In this document: one piece after another, positions 1 through 6,017 of the stretch | How positions within the stretch are numbered: the first letter of the stretch is position 1 | Layout of the letters: every line of letters starts with the position of its first letter | Origin: Nitrospirota bacterium | Lineage (GTDB): Bacteria > Nitrospirota > Thermodesulfovibrionia > Thermodesulfovibrionales > JdFR-88 | Reading direction: 5' to 3' | NCBI GenBank assembly: GCA_021819985.1 | Contig: JAKAEG010000198.1 | Coordinates: 1-6,252 of the forward strand | Length of the DNA: 6,252 nt | Notes under the pieces: generated by a model | Databases searched by the model: none | What the model saw: the letters and a program-made list of their open reading frames with translations, nothing else | Told to the model about the DNA's origin: nothing | Made by a program: the position numbers and the translations under genes

Positions 1-995
1 AGGAACTTGCCCTCGGAGTTGCTTGGCCTTGCGAAATACTTTGCGCTGAAATCCAGGTAGACCTTGAAGCGGTTTATGGCGCCGAAGGTCTGGTTGAGGT
101 TCTTGACGCTCTTGTTCAGGTTATTGTAAAGAGTCTTGTCCGTCAGGAGCTTTCCAAGGGTACCTTTACCCTGACGAAGATCGGAGGTTATCTGATTGGT
201 GCTGTTTACGATGGACTCGATGCCGGGACGGCTCTGGGCCACCAGTTTTTTGACCTCGGAGCTGGTGTCCCTGATATTCGCGAGCACGCCCGGGGCCTCT
301 TCATCAAGGGTCCGTGAAAGGTCCTTAAGGTTGGCGATGAGTTCCGTAATATTTTTTGAATTCTGTTTGGCAGTGCCGTTGAGAGTGGCTATCAACGAGT
401 TCACGTTATCAAGGGCGGTCCTTACTTTCCCATTGTCCTGAACTATGGCGTTGTTTACGTTGTCGGTGATCGTCTTTACATTGTTTATGGCCGCCTTGAG
501 CGAGTTGATCTGCTCGGGAGCGAGAATTTCATTCACCTTGCCGGTTATCTTGGTAAGGCTGTCCGAGAGGGACGAGAGCTTTCTAAAGAGCTGGTCCATG
601 TCAACGCTGGGAACGACCCCGGTGATAGTATCGCCGTCTTTAAGGATGGGAGTTTTGGAACCGGGCTTCAGTTCAAGGTATTTTTCCCCGAGGAGGCCCA
701 GCGAGCTTATACCGGCCGCCGCGTCGGAATAAAGCGTGACTCCCTTGTTGACCCTGAGAGTCAGCTTGGCTTCGCCGTCAACAAGGGTTATATCCTCTAT
801 ATAGCCGGCTTCGACCCCGGCCACTCTTACCTTGCTCTTTTTGTCCAGTCCGCTTACATTACTGAAGACAGCGTAAACCCTGTAGCCAGGCTTTTTGAGC
901 CACGCAAGCCCGCCAACCCAGAAGGTCATGAGCGAAAGTATCCCTATCACGATCAGCGCGAATATGCCGACTTTAACTTCGGTTGTCATTTTCAT
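1..995 (-). CDS. mlaD: MlaD-like MCE-domain lipid transport protein (C-terminus cut by window edge)
   Basis: This is the substrate-binding subunit of an Mla-type ABC transporter, anchored in the inner membrane with its MCE domain in the periplasm, where it passes phospholipid between the membranes. The 331 visible residues begin MKMTTEVKVGIF. One hydrophobic helix spans about residues 10-33. A typical MCE domain covers about 38-118 and contains VSGLDKKSKVRVAGVEAG and, further on, GLLGEKYLEL. A long polar helical region rich in Asn, Leu, Thr and Ser, probably coiled coil, runs from about 125 past the window edge. The start at 995 overlaps the mlaF stop (TGATG); a second ATG at 989 is also possible and gives the common MTTEVKVG beginning. 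No strong ribosome binding site is visible, so coupling to mlaF is likely. The tail is longer than in E. coli MlaD (about 183 residues), as in many MCE proteins outside the enterobacteria. Confidence 0.93.
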   Translation of the reverse strand, partial: MKMTTEVKVGIFALIVIGILSLMTFWVGGLAWLKKPGYRVYAVFSNVSGLDKKSKVRVAGVEAGYIEDITLVDGEAKLTLRVNKGVTLYSDAAAGISSLGLLGEKYLELKPGSKTPILKDGDTITGVVPSVDMDQLFRKLSSLSDSLTKITGKVNEILAPEQINSLKAAINNVKTITDNVNNAIVQDNGKVRTALDNVNSLIATLNGTAKQNSKNITELIANLKDLSRTLDEEAPGVLANIRDTSSEVKKLVAQSRPGIESIVNSTNQITSDLRQGKGTLGKLLTDKTLYNNLNKSVKNLNQTFGAINRFKVYLDFSAKYFARPSNSEGKF

Positions 996-1759
996 CAGGC
1001 GCTTTTCTGTTCGACCCCCTCGATCTTTATGGGCCCCTGCGCGCTGCCGGTAATGAACTGTTTCGTGTAAGGGTTTGAGGTGTTCTTTATCTCATCGGGT
1101 GTGCCCGTCTCTATTATTTGCCCCTCGTAGAGGAAAGCTATTTGATCGGCTATTTTATATGCGCTGTGCATGTCGTGAGTTATCGCCACGCTTGTGACCT
1201 GGAGTTCCTCGCGCATCTGGATGATAAGGTCATTGATGGCGTCCGCCATGATCGGGTCAAGGCCGGTGGTAGGCTCGTCATAAAGCAGTATCTGCGGCTG
1301 ATGGGCAATGGCCCTGGCCAGGCCCACGCGCTTGCGCATTCCTCCTGAAAGTTCGGAGGGCAGGAGGTCCTCAACTCCGGCAAGCCCCACAAGACGCAGT
1401 TTTTCGACAGCCACCTCTTTGGCCTCCTTCGGTTTCATTCCGCTTCTTAAAAGCGCGAAACTGACGTTTTCCCATACGTTCATGGAATCAAACAAAGCGG
1501 CGCCCTGAAAGAGCATACCAAATTTCTTTCTGACCTCATACAGGTGCCTTGGGTCAAGTTTCGTGATGTCCGTCCCATCGATGCTGACGGTACCCTTGTC
1601 CGGCGTGAGAAGCCCTATTATATGCTTAATAAGCACGCTTTTTCCAGAACCGCTGCCGCCGATAACGACCATGCTCTGGCCGCCCTCCACGCTCAGGTCC
1701 ACACCCCGCAGCACATGGTGCGAGCCGAAGGACTTGTGTACCCCGGAAACTTCTATCAT
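995..1759 (-). CDS. mlaF: MlaF-like ABC transporter ATPase
   Basis: This is the cytoplasmic ATPase of the Mla/MCE lipid transporter, which powers MlaE. With the start at 1759 the protein has 254 residues. All nucleotide-binding elements are intact: Walker A GGSGSGKS at 34-41, Q-loop glutamine 85, signature LSGGM at 137-141, Walker B ILLYD at 157-161 with catalytic Glu162, and the H-loop histidine 195 in AITHD. The RKRVGLARA stretch after the signature is typical of the MlaF subfamily. I chose ATG 1759 (MIEVSGVHKSFG) because it forms an ATGA overlap with the mlaE stop and matches where homologues usually begin. An in-frame ATG at 1771 would add MAAY. Neither start has a clear ribosome binding site, so translation is probably coupled to mlaE. 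The stop overlaps the mlaD start by one base. Confidence 0.95.
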   Translation of the reverse strand: MIEVSGVHKSFGSHHVLRGVDLSVEGGQSMVVIGGSGSGKSVLIKHIIGLLTPDKGTVSIDGTDITKLDPRHLYEVRKKFGMLFQGAALFDSMNVWENVSFALLRSGMKPKEAKEVAVEKLRLVGLAGVEDLLPSELSGGMRKRVGLARAIAHQPQILLYDEPTTGLDPIMADAINDLIIQMREELQVTSVAITHDMHSAYKIADQIAFLYEGQIIETGTPDEIKNTSNPYTKQFITGSAQGPIKIEGVEQKSA

Positions 1760-2547
1760 GTAAGCAGCCATGCCGTCAGGAAGTAATCCGATATCAGTAT
1801 GGTCATGAACGATATGACTACCGCACCGGTAGTCGCCTTGCCCACACCCTCAGCACCCCCTTCGGTGTAAAAGCCCCTGTAACAGCACACTATCGCTATG
1901 GCGGCCCCGAAGAAGCATGCCTTCGCCAGCCCGCCCAATATGTCGCTCATCTCAAGATAATTCCATGCCCTGCGCCAGTACAGGGCGGAACTCATTCCAT
2001 ACAGCCAGACCGCTATCGCATAGCCGCCCAGGATTCCCAGGAAATCCGCGATTATCGTGAGAGAGGGCATCATTAGTGAGGCGGCAATGAACCTGGGCAC
2101 AATGAGGTATTTTACCGGGCTTGTAGCGAGGGTTTCGAGCGCGTCTATCTGCTCGGTAACGCGCATGGTGCCCAGTTCCGCGGCAATGGCAGCCCCGGCC
2201 CTGCCAGCCACGATAAGTCCGGTAAGGACCGGCCCCATCTCCCTGGTCAGAGAGAGCGATACGACGGTGCCCACAAGGGCCTCCGCCCCGAACCGCTTAA
2301 ATCCAGTGAACGTCTGAAGCGCAAGGACCATCCCCGTAAAAATAGCCGTGATGATAACGACGGGCACGCTCTTCACGCCGATCTCGAGCATCTGCTTGAG
2401 AGTATTTTTCACCTCGAATGGCGGAAGCAGTATCTCCTTAAAGGTTTCGGCAAGCAGTATGAGTATGCTTCCCAGCCCTCTTGTGAACCTTATGATCATG
2501 GAGCCTAGAAATTCAACGAGCCTATACAGAGAAGGACCTCCTCGCAT
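1756..2547 (-). CDS. mlaE: MlaE-like ABC transporter permease
   Basis: This is the inner-membrane permease of the Mla/MCE phospholipid transport system and partner of MlaF and MlaD. From ATG 2547 it has 263 residues, close to the usual 255-265. Family hallmarks are SLTREMGPVLTG at about 99-110, ELGTMRVTEQIDAL at about 124-137 (the cytoplasmic coupling segment), and TEGGAEGVG at about 228-236. Hydrophobic segments lie at about 54-77, 105-120, 145-185, 207-222 and 240-263. The start is uncertain. TTG 2556 and ATG 2547 are in frame, but the ATG has GGAGG only two bases upstream, too close to help. A perfect AGGAGG at 2537-2542 sits seven bases before an in-frame CTG at 2529, which would give YRLVEFLG as the beginning, as in homologues. 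The gene overlaps the alr end and the mlaF start. Confidence 0.95.
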   Translation of the reverse strand: MRGGPSLYRLVEFLGSMIIRFTRGLGSILILLAETFKEILLPPFEVKNTLKQMLEIGVKSVPVVIITAIFTGMVLALQTFTGFKRFGAEALVGTVVSLSLTREMGPVLTGLIVAGRAGAAIAAELGTMRVTEQIDALETLATSPVKYLIVPRFIAASLMMPSLTIIADFLGILGGYAIAVWLYGMSSALYWRRAWNYLEMSDILGGLAKACFFGAAIAIVCCYRGFYTEGGAEGVGKATTGAVVISFMTILISDYFLTAWLLT

Positions 2548-3637
2548 GGCCTCCAAGCGAGGTCATTATTTCGTAAGTATTGGTGCCAATGATCCCGGCA
2601 AGCTCGCCGCCTGTAATACCGCCTCCAAGCAGCACAACGTCATCGCCCTCCGAAACCCCTTTAATCCCGGTCACATCGAACATCGTCAGATCCATGCAGA
2701 CTCTTCCCGCCACGGCCGCCCGCTTTCCCCTGATCATCGCAAATCCCTTGTTGGAGAAGGCCCTGAAATATCCGTCCGCATAACCCACAGGCGCAACCGC
2801 GATAACGGAATCCCTGGCGGTAACGAAAGTCCTGTCATAGCTTACGGGCTGTCCTTTCCGTAATTTCTTGAGGAGGATTATACTCGTTTTTATGTCCATT
2901 ACGGGCTTAAGGCCGGTCTTTGTTTTTACTTTTGTCCCGCCTTCAAAAGGATAAGCGCCGTACAGTATCAGCCCCACCCTGAGCGCGTCCAGATGCGCTT
3001 CGGGCAAAAGAAGCGCTCCTGCGCTGCTTGAGATATGTGCGAAGGGGCGAAGCCCTTTGGCCGCAAGCTCCGTTCGCAAGGCGTTGAATTTTTCAAGCTG
3101 GAGACGGGCAAATTCCAGATTGCCTGGGCCTATCTCCGAAAAATGGCTCATAAGCCCCTCCACCCTGATACCGGGCAGAGACGCGATCTCGAATATCTGC
3201 TTTGCCGGATCGTCTCCGAAGAGCCCCATCCTTCCCATTCCCGTGTCCACCTTTACATGGACGCCGATCGGGCTGCCCTGTTTTCCCGTCTCGCGGGAAA
3301 ACCGCCTGGACGATTCAAGAGAATGGACCACAGGAGTAAGCCCCAGTTCGAAAGAAGGCCGAGGGTCCTCGTCAAAGAGCAAAAGCACGGGGCCTTTCAC
3401 GCCGCCTTCCCGCAGGGTCTGGGCCTCCGACGCGTAGGCCACGGCAAGGCACGTTACACCTTCCTTCTGAAGTTTTTTCGACACGAGCACCGCGCCATGC
3501 CCATACGCGTCCGCCTTCACCACGGCGATAACGCCTCCGCCTTTAACCGCGCGGCCGCCGCGGCGAAGGGATTTTATTTTTTCCAGATTGCCTGCCATGG
3601 CATCCAGGTCTATTTTGGCAACTTGTCCTCTCAACAT
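2522..3637 (-). CDS. alr: Alanine racemase (PLP-dependent)
   Basis: This cytoplasmic enzyme interconverts L- and D-alanine and supplies D-Ala for peptidoglycan. The 371 residues match the usual family length of about 360-390. An N-terminal PLP barrel is followed by a C-terminal beta domain. The PLP lysine is K41 in VVKADAYGHG. The second catalytic base is Tyr267 in VSYDRTF. Other active-site positions known from the Geobacillus enzyme are present: K129 in HVKVDTG (carbamylated there), R137 in GMGRMG, H165 in MSHFSE, R220 in LRVGLILYG, C314-M315-D316 in GRVCMDLT, and Tyr355 in TYEI. The extreme C-terminus (GGHARRSFSV) differs from the commoner RVPR ending. The gene starts 11 bases after the tatA-like stop; the only ribosome binding candidate is a purine-rich AAAAGAAAAAGAA stretch. 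It overlaps the start of mlaE. It should be active. Confidence 0.96.
   Translation of the reverse strand: MLRGQVAKIDLDAMAGNLEKIKSLRRGGRAVKGGGVIAVVKADAYGHGAVLVSKKLQKEGVTCLAVAYASEAQTLREGGVKGPVLLLFDEDPRPSFELGLTPVVHSLESSRRFSRETGKQGSPIGVHVKVDTGMGRMGLFGDDPAKQIFEIASLPGIRVEGLMSHFSEIGPGNLEFARLQLEKFNALRTELAAKGLRPFAHISSSAGALLLPEAHLDALRVGLILYGAYPFEGGTKVKTKTGLKPVMDIKTSIILLKKLRKGQPVSYDRTFVTARDSVIAVAPVGYADGYFRAFSNKGFAMIRGKRAAVAGRVCMDLTMFDVTGIKGVSEGDDVVLLGGGITGGELAGIIGTNTYEIMTSLGGHARRSFSV
2537..2542 (-). promoter_or_regulatory. Shine-Dalgarno AGGAGG for mlaE, pointing to a CTG start
   Basis: The minus strand reads AGGAGG here, inside the last codons of alr. It is seven bases upstream of an in-frame CTG (2527-2529) of mlaE. 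It lies downstream of the ATG 2547 and TTG 2556 candidates, so it cannot serve them. It is the best ribosome binding site in the minus-strand operon. Confidence 0.5.
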
Positions 3638-3648
3638 TTCTTTTTCTT

Positions 3649-3834
3649 TTAAACTTTCCCCTGCTTCTTTTTTTTGCCGCCCTCTTTACAGGGCGTGATG
3701 TTTATCTCGCCTTGTCCCGAGGCCTCCCGCTTAAAATTCCTTACAGCCTCCGACAGTCCCCGGGCGGCATCCCGGACTCTTGAGGTCGCTACCACCAGCA
3801 CCACTATTATAAGTATGAGCAGGAGATCGCCGAT
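3649..3834 (-). CDS. TatA-like small membrane protein without a canonical start codon
   Basis: An open frame lies between mobA and alr in the position of a small gene. It encodes DLLLILIIVVLVV, a single membrane helix, then an amphipathic helix with RGLSEAVRNFKRE, then a polar lysine-rich tail ending KKKKQGKV. Helix, hinge and amphipathic helix are the layout of TatA, the pore-forming subunit of the twin-arginine exporter, and xGLxEAxRxFK is the typical TatA pattern. Two features are odd. The conserved Phe-Gly hinge is replaced by Ala-Thr. There is also no ATG, GTG or TTG between the in-frame TAG at 3850-3852 and the helix. An ATC at 3832-3834, with AAGG six bases upstream, would give 61 residues; CTG 3820-3822 is an alternative. 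It could be a gene with a rare start, a decaying copy or a sequence error. The TatA-like identity is likely; the start is not settled. Confidence 0.6.
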   Translation of the reverse strand: MGDLLLILIIVVLVVATSRVRDAARGLSEAVRNFKREASGQGEINITPCKEGGKKKKQGKV

Positions 3835-3858
3835 TTTGGGCCTTGGAACCTATCTTGA

Positions 3859-4533
3859 TTAGGTCCTGTAAAAATTGGGGGCCGCTACGGTCCCGCAAAA
3901 ATTCTTCAGTTCGTCTTCAGTATTTATATTAATGAAAGAGCGCCCGCCGGGGTCAATTTCTTTCACTTCCTTTTCGTCCAGATATCGCGCGGTGACGGTT
4001 TTTTCCAAAAACCGCCGCAGCGACAAATCATTCCGCTTTGACCCGGCCAGTATATTTTTTTCCATTTTTTCCAGGCAACTTGCGCGATAAAAGGAAAAGA
4101 GCGGCTCCGGCCTGCCCTGCCAAATGGGGGCAAGGACATCCCATTCGCCAGGCGATCCGGTTATCTCATTTTTTCGTTCTATCATTCTGGCTATAAGCCC
4201 GCTTTTTATAAAAGGCATGTCGCAGGCAACAAAAAAAGCAAAAAAAGCGTCCTCAGCCGCCCCAATGCTGCCCCCCGGTCTCGCCGCTTCACCCCAGGAG
4301 AGGGCGGAAAAAATACCGGTCATCGGACCCCTCACCGGGTACACGTCACCTATAAGCGGGACGCCAAGATAATAATATTTTTCAGGCTCGTTCGTGCTTA
4401 TGGCCAGCTTGTCAAAAAAAGCGCCCATCCGGTCAAGAATGGACTCTATGATCTTCCTGCCCCCCAGATCGATAAGACCTTTGGTGACGGGTAGCCTCCT
4501 GTTTTCGCCCCCCGCCAGGACCACAGCAAACAT
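3859..4533 (-). CDS. mobA: MobA-like molybdenum cofactor guanylyltransferase
   Basis: This cytoplasmic nucleotidyltransferase joins GMP from GTP to molybdopterin to make the guanine dinucleotide form of the cofactor. The 224 residues fit the family (about 190-220). The nucleotide-binding loop at 6-18 reads LAGGENRRLPVTK, a variant of the usual LAGGxSxRMGxxK with Pro in place of the second Gly. Other motifs are GPMTGI at 69-74, the metal-binding ACDMPFI at 103-109, PEPLFSFYR at 142-150 and FININTEDEL at 200-209, all MobA-like. The start at 4533 has no Shine-Dalgarno; a weak promoter ends six bases upstream, so the message may be leaderless. It is the first gene of the minus-strand operon. Because the loop is divergent, use on a related nucleotide substrate (MobA/MocA family) cannot be excluded. 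Confidence 0.87.
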   Translation of the reverse strand: MFAVVLAGGENRRLPVTKGLIDLGGRKIIESILDRMGAFFDKLAISTNEPEKYYYLGVPLIGDVYPVRGPMTGIFSALSWGEAARPGGSIGAAEDAFFAFFVACDMPFIKSGLIARMIERKNEITGSPGEWDVLAPIWQGRPEPLFSFYRASCLEKMEKNILAGSKRNDLSLRRFLEKTVTARYLDEKEVKEIDPGGRSFININTEDELKNFCGTVAAPNFYRT

Positions 4534-4539
4534 CAGGTT

Positions 4540-4568
4540 AGTTTATGAGAAAACGGTTAAAAAGACAA
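4540..4568 (-). promoter_or_regulatory. Candidate sigma-70 promoter for the mobA operon
   Basis: On the minus strand, TTGTCT (4563-4568) and TAAACT (4540-4545) are separated by exactly 17 bases, each matching four of six consensus positions. The -10 ends six bases before the mobA ATG, so transcription would begin at or next to the start codon. The -35 lies inside the left copy of the repeat that flanks the module. The match is modest and could be chance in AT-rich DNA. Confidence 0.35.
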
Positions 4569-4578
4569 GGAAGATACG
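4562..4578 (+). repeat. Left copy of imperfect 17-base direct repeat flanking the STAS/ATPase module
   Basis: The sequence AAGACAAGGAAGATACG matches AAGACATGTAAGATACG at 6018-6034 in 15 of 17 positions, in the same orientation. The two copies lie just outside the two-gene AT-rich module, one in the mobA upstream region and one downstream of hypC. A duplicated target or attachment site is the simplest reading. Confidence 0.6.
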
Positions 4579-4591
4579 TATTTTTGGTGGC

Positions 4592-4615
4592 ACAGTTTGA
4601 AAATTTTGGTACTGT
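4592..4615. promoter_or_regulatory. 24-base dyad upstream of the STAS/ATPase gene, possible operator
   Basis: Five-base arms ACAGT (4592-4596) and ACTGT (4611-4615) are inverted repeats. They are centred on a perfect palindrome AAAATTTT (4600-4607), with three unpaired bases on each side. The dyad ends 21 bases before the TATACT -10 element, so a bound dimer would cover the -35 region. It could be a repressor or activator site for the module. No known regulator consensus is recognised. Confidence 0.4.
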
Positions 4616-4633
4616 CCTATTTTGGATGGGGAG

Positions 4634-4642
4634 TGGTATACT
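4634..4642 (+). promoter_or_regulatory. Extended -10 promoter (TGG-TATACT) for the STAS/ATPase operon
   Basis: TATACT at 4637-4642 matches five of six positions of the sigma-70 -10 consensus and is preceded by the TGN extension. No good -35 is seen at the proper spacing, which fits an extended -10 promoter. The ATG at 4648 lies five bases downstream, so transcription would start at or next to the codon and the message would be leaderless or nearly so. Confidence 0.5.
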
Positions 4643-4647
4643 TTAAA

Positions 4648-5523
4648 ATGGATAAGGTCCTTTCTTTCCCTAAGTTACAAACGGTAGCTTTTTCAAACGC
4701 GTTAATAGACCTGTGTTACAGCGCAAGAAATGCAGAAGAAGATACTATAATTTTTGATCTGTCTAAAACAGAATTTATAAGTCCTTTTGGACTGGCGTTA
4801 TTAACCGGAACGATTGCGGAATGCCAGGCCCAGGACAAAAAAGCCAAATACTTAAAGCCAAAAAAAGGCGAGACGCAAAAATTTTTATCTGGCATTGGGT
4901 TTAATGGATTTTTTAAACTGTCAACGAACGACGAGCATAGGGTGGCTAGTCCCCATGTGCAGCTCAGAAGATTGAGCCAAATCGACTATCTTTTAACGGA
5001 CCAAATTATTGACGTTTTTTGTCATTCGCTTCATTTGTCCCAAGGAGTGATAGGTTCTCTAAAGCTTGCGTTAAATGAACTAATGACCAATGTTTTCGAT
5101 CATAGCGAATCACAAAGAGGATGCTATGTTTGCGCACAATCATATAACGCTTCGAAGAAAATACGGCTTTGCATAGCAGACTTTGGGATTGGCATTCTGT
5201 CCGCCTTAAGAAAGGTCCCCAAATATAAAGACTTAAAGGATGACTACGATGCACTTAAATTATCTGTAGTAGAGGGCGTCTCAAGCCGTACCGACAGAAC
5301 GGCGGGCTATGGATTGACACACATTCAAAGATTCATTAAAGTTAATCAGGGTAAGATGTATATGCTTTCCGGGGCCGGTAAAATTCTTTGGGATTATACA
5401 GAATACAAAGAAAAGAAACAAACCATGCGCAATGATTTTCAGGGCACTGCGATTGAACTGGAAATAAATGCTAGCGAGGAAGGTTTTTATTTTTTGAAAT
5501 CAGAATCTGACCCAATATTTTAG
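4648..5523 (+). CDS. STAS-like domain fused to GHKL/HATPase_c ATPase domain; putative partner-switching regulator
   Basis: This 291-residue soluble protein has two domains. Residues 1 to about 90 resemble a STAS (anti-sigma antagonist) fold, with the strand and turn IIFDLSKTEFISPFGLALL at 34-52. Residues from about 110 form an RsbW-like ATPase. Its N-box is ALNELMTNVFDHS (Glu144, Asn148), the G1 box is ADFGIGI (Asp178, Gly180, Gly182), the G2 box is AGYGL (Gly220, Gly222), and GTAIEL lies at 266-271. All ATP-binding residues are present, so it should bind ATP. The histidine-kinase dimerisation helix with a phosphoacceptor His is absent, arguing for a serine kinase-like or pure ATP-switch role. 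In the STAS part, the usual Ser of the DSSGL motif is replaced by Phe47. The frame stays open upstream to a TTG at 4597, but that start lies inside the dyad and before the promoter; ATG 4648 is preferred. Its codons are more AT-rich than its neighbours', suggesting transfer. The target is unknown. Confidence 0.82.
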   Translation: MDKVLSFPKLQTVAFSNALIDLCYSARNAEEDTIIFDLSKTEFISPFGLALLTGTIAECQAQDKKAKYLKPKKGETQKFLSGIGFNGFFKLSTNDEHRVASPHVQLRRLSQIDYLLTDQIIDVFCHSLHLSQGVIGSLKLALNELMTNVFDHSESQRGCYVCAQSYNASKKIRLCIADFGIGILSALRKVPKYKDLKDDYDALKLSVVEGVSSRTDRTAGYGLTHIQRFIKVNQGKMYMLSGAGKILWDYTEYKEKKQTMRNDFQGTAIELEINASEEGFYFLKSESDPIF

Positions 5524-5526
5524 AGG
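5522..5526 (+). promoter_or_regulatory. Ribosome binding site AGAGG deciding the DUF4325 gene start
   Basis: AGAGG overlaps the stop codon of the upstream gene and lies five bases before ATG 5532. It favours that start over the in-frame GTG 5526 and over ATG 5538, and it links translation of the two genes. Confidence 0.6.
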
Positions 5527-5531
5527 TGAAT

Positions 5532-5885
5532 ATGAATATGAAAATCGACATAAAAGACATAAGCAAAAAGAAAACTGTGACAAGAGACGAAGGAGAAATA
5601 ATTCAAAAAATTATAAATGAGGCCTGGGATAAGGAAGAGAAGTTTATCATTGATTTTGATAATGTTCTCGTAGCCTCTGTTTCCTTTATGGATGAGGCCT
5701 TTGGAAAGCTTGTTCTCAGGCATACAAAGGAAGATTTACAAAAAAAACTTAAATTTGAGCACATCGTTGATTATGACAAAGCTTTATTAAACGATATATT
5801 ATTTTCCAGATTTCGCCAACATGAACTTGGAGAAGATGGCCCTGCTATTTATAAAGGCAAACTGAAAAAGCAAAAAGCTATCTAA
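5532..5885 (+). CDS. DUF4325-type STAS-like protein, partner of the upstream ATPase
   Basis: This is a small soluble protein of 117 residues. Its core IIDFDNVLVASVSFMDEAFG (39-58) followed by KLV has the pattern I associate with the STAS-like DUF4325 family: a beta strand ending in Asp-Phe, then Ser-Phe-x-Asp-Glu-x-Phe-Gly-Lys-Leu. N-terminal residues 10-35 form a charged helix, and the C-terminus is lysine-rich with no recognisable domain. Ser49 and Ser51 fall near where anti-sigma antagonists carry their phosphorylated serine, so this protein could be the substrate or switch partner of the upstream ATPase. That is inference from architecture. It starts eight bases after the upstream stop and ends 84 bases before a strong terminator, so it is the last gene of a two-gene operon. 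The biochemical function of DUF4325 is not known to me. Confidence 0.8.
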   Translation: MNMKIDIKDISKKKTVTRDEGEIIQKIINEAWDKEEKFIIDFDNVLVASVSFMDEAFGKLVLRHTKEDLQKKLKFEHIVDYDKALLNDILFSRFRQHELGEDGPAIYKGKLKKQKAI

Positions 5886-5922
5886 ATTTCTATAAAATTC
5901 AATATGTTTTAAGCTGCATTTT

Positions 5923-5937
5923 GAACCAACCAGGTTC
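5923..5937 (+). other. Short hairpin GAACC-AACCA-GGTTC between the module and its terminator
   Basis: A perfect five-base stem with a five-base loop lies 38 bases after the DUF4325 stop. No T-run follows, so it is not a terminator by itself. It may protect the 3' end of the message or be chance. Confidence 0.25.
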
Positions 5938-5969
5938 TAAATCATTAATAAGGGACGCCAACGAAATTC

Positions 5970-6004
5970 AAGGGGTTGCAACGATTGCGGCCCCTTTCTT
6001 TTTT
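5970..6004 (+). terminator. Rho-independent terminator of the STAS/ATPase-DUF4325 operon
   Basis: AAGGGGTTGCA (5970-5980) pairs along all 11 positions with TGCGGCCCCTT (5986-5996), counting two G-U pairs. The loop is five bases (ACGAT), and the run TCTTTTTT (5997-6004) follows. On the minus strand there is no comparable T-run after the stem, so it serves the plus-strand operon and not clearly hypC. Confidence 0.88.
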
Positions 6005-6017
6005 CCATTTTATAAAC

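Noticed and set aside
2348..2863. Plus-strand open frame of about 171 codons
   Set aside because: It runs antisense across the alr/mlaE junction, has no recognisable domain, and is a shadow of the two real genes.
3035..3652. Plus-strand open frame of about 205 codons
   Set aside because: It is antisense to alr, whose catalytic residues are all intact; the translated sequence has no family resemblance and the high GC content explains the long open frame.
3674..3862. Plus-strand open frame with ATG opposite the tatA-like gene
   Set aside because: The minus-strand frame encodes a recognisable membrane helix and amphipathic helix; the plus-strand product has no such features.
4589..4604. TGGCAC at 4588-4593 as a sigma-54 promoter
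   Set aside because: The -12 element is missing: the bases at the required spacing are AA, not GC.
4597..4647. N-terminal extension of the STAS-ATPase from TTG 4597
   Set aside because: It would begin inside the dyad and upstream of the best promoter, has no ribosome binding site, and adds 17 residues not typical of a STAS beginning.
5933..5943. GGTTCTAAATC as a tRNA T-loop remnant left by integration
   Set aside because: It carries an extra base compared with the T-loop, and no acceptor or anticodon stem can be built around it.
5950..5996. Integron attC-like site downstream of the two-gene module
   Set aside because: Bases resembling core sites are present, but the paired R and L boxes of an attC are absent and the hairpin is fully explained as a terminator.
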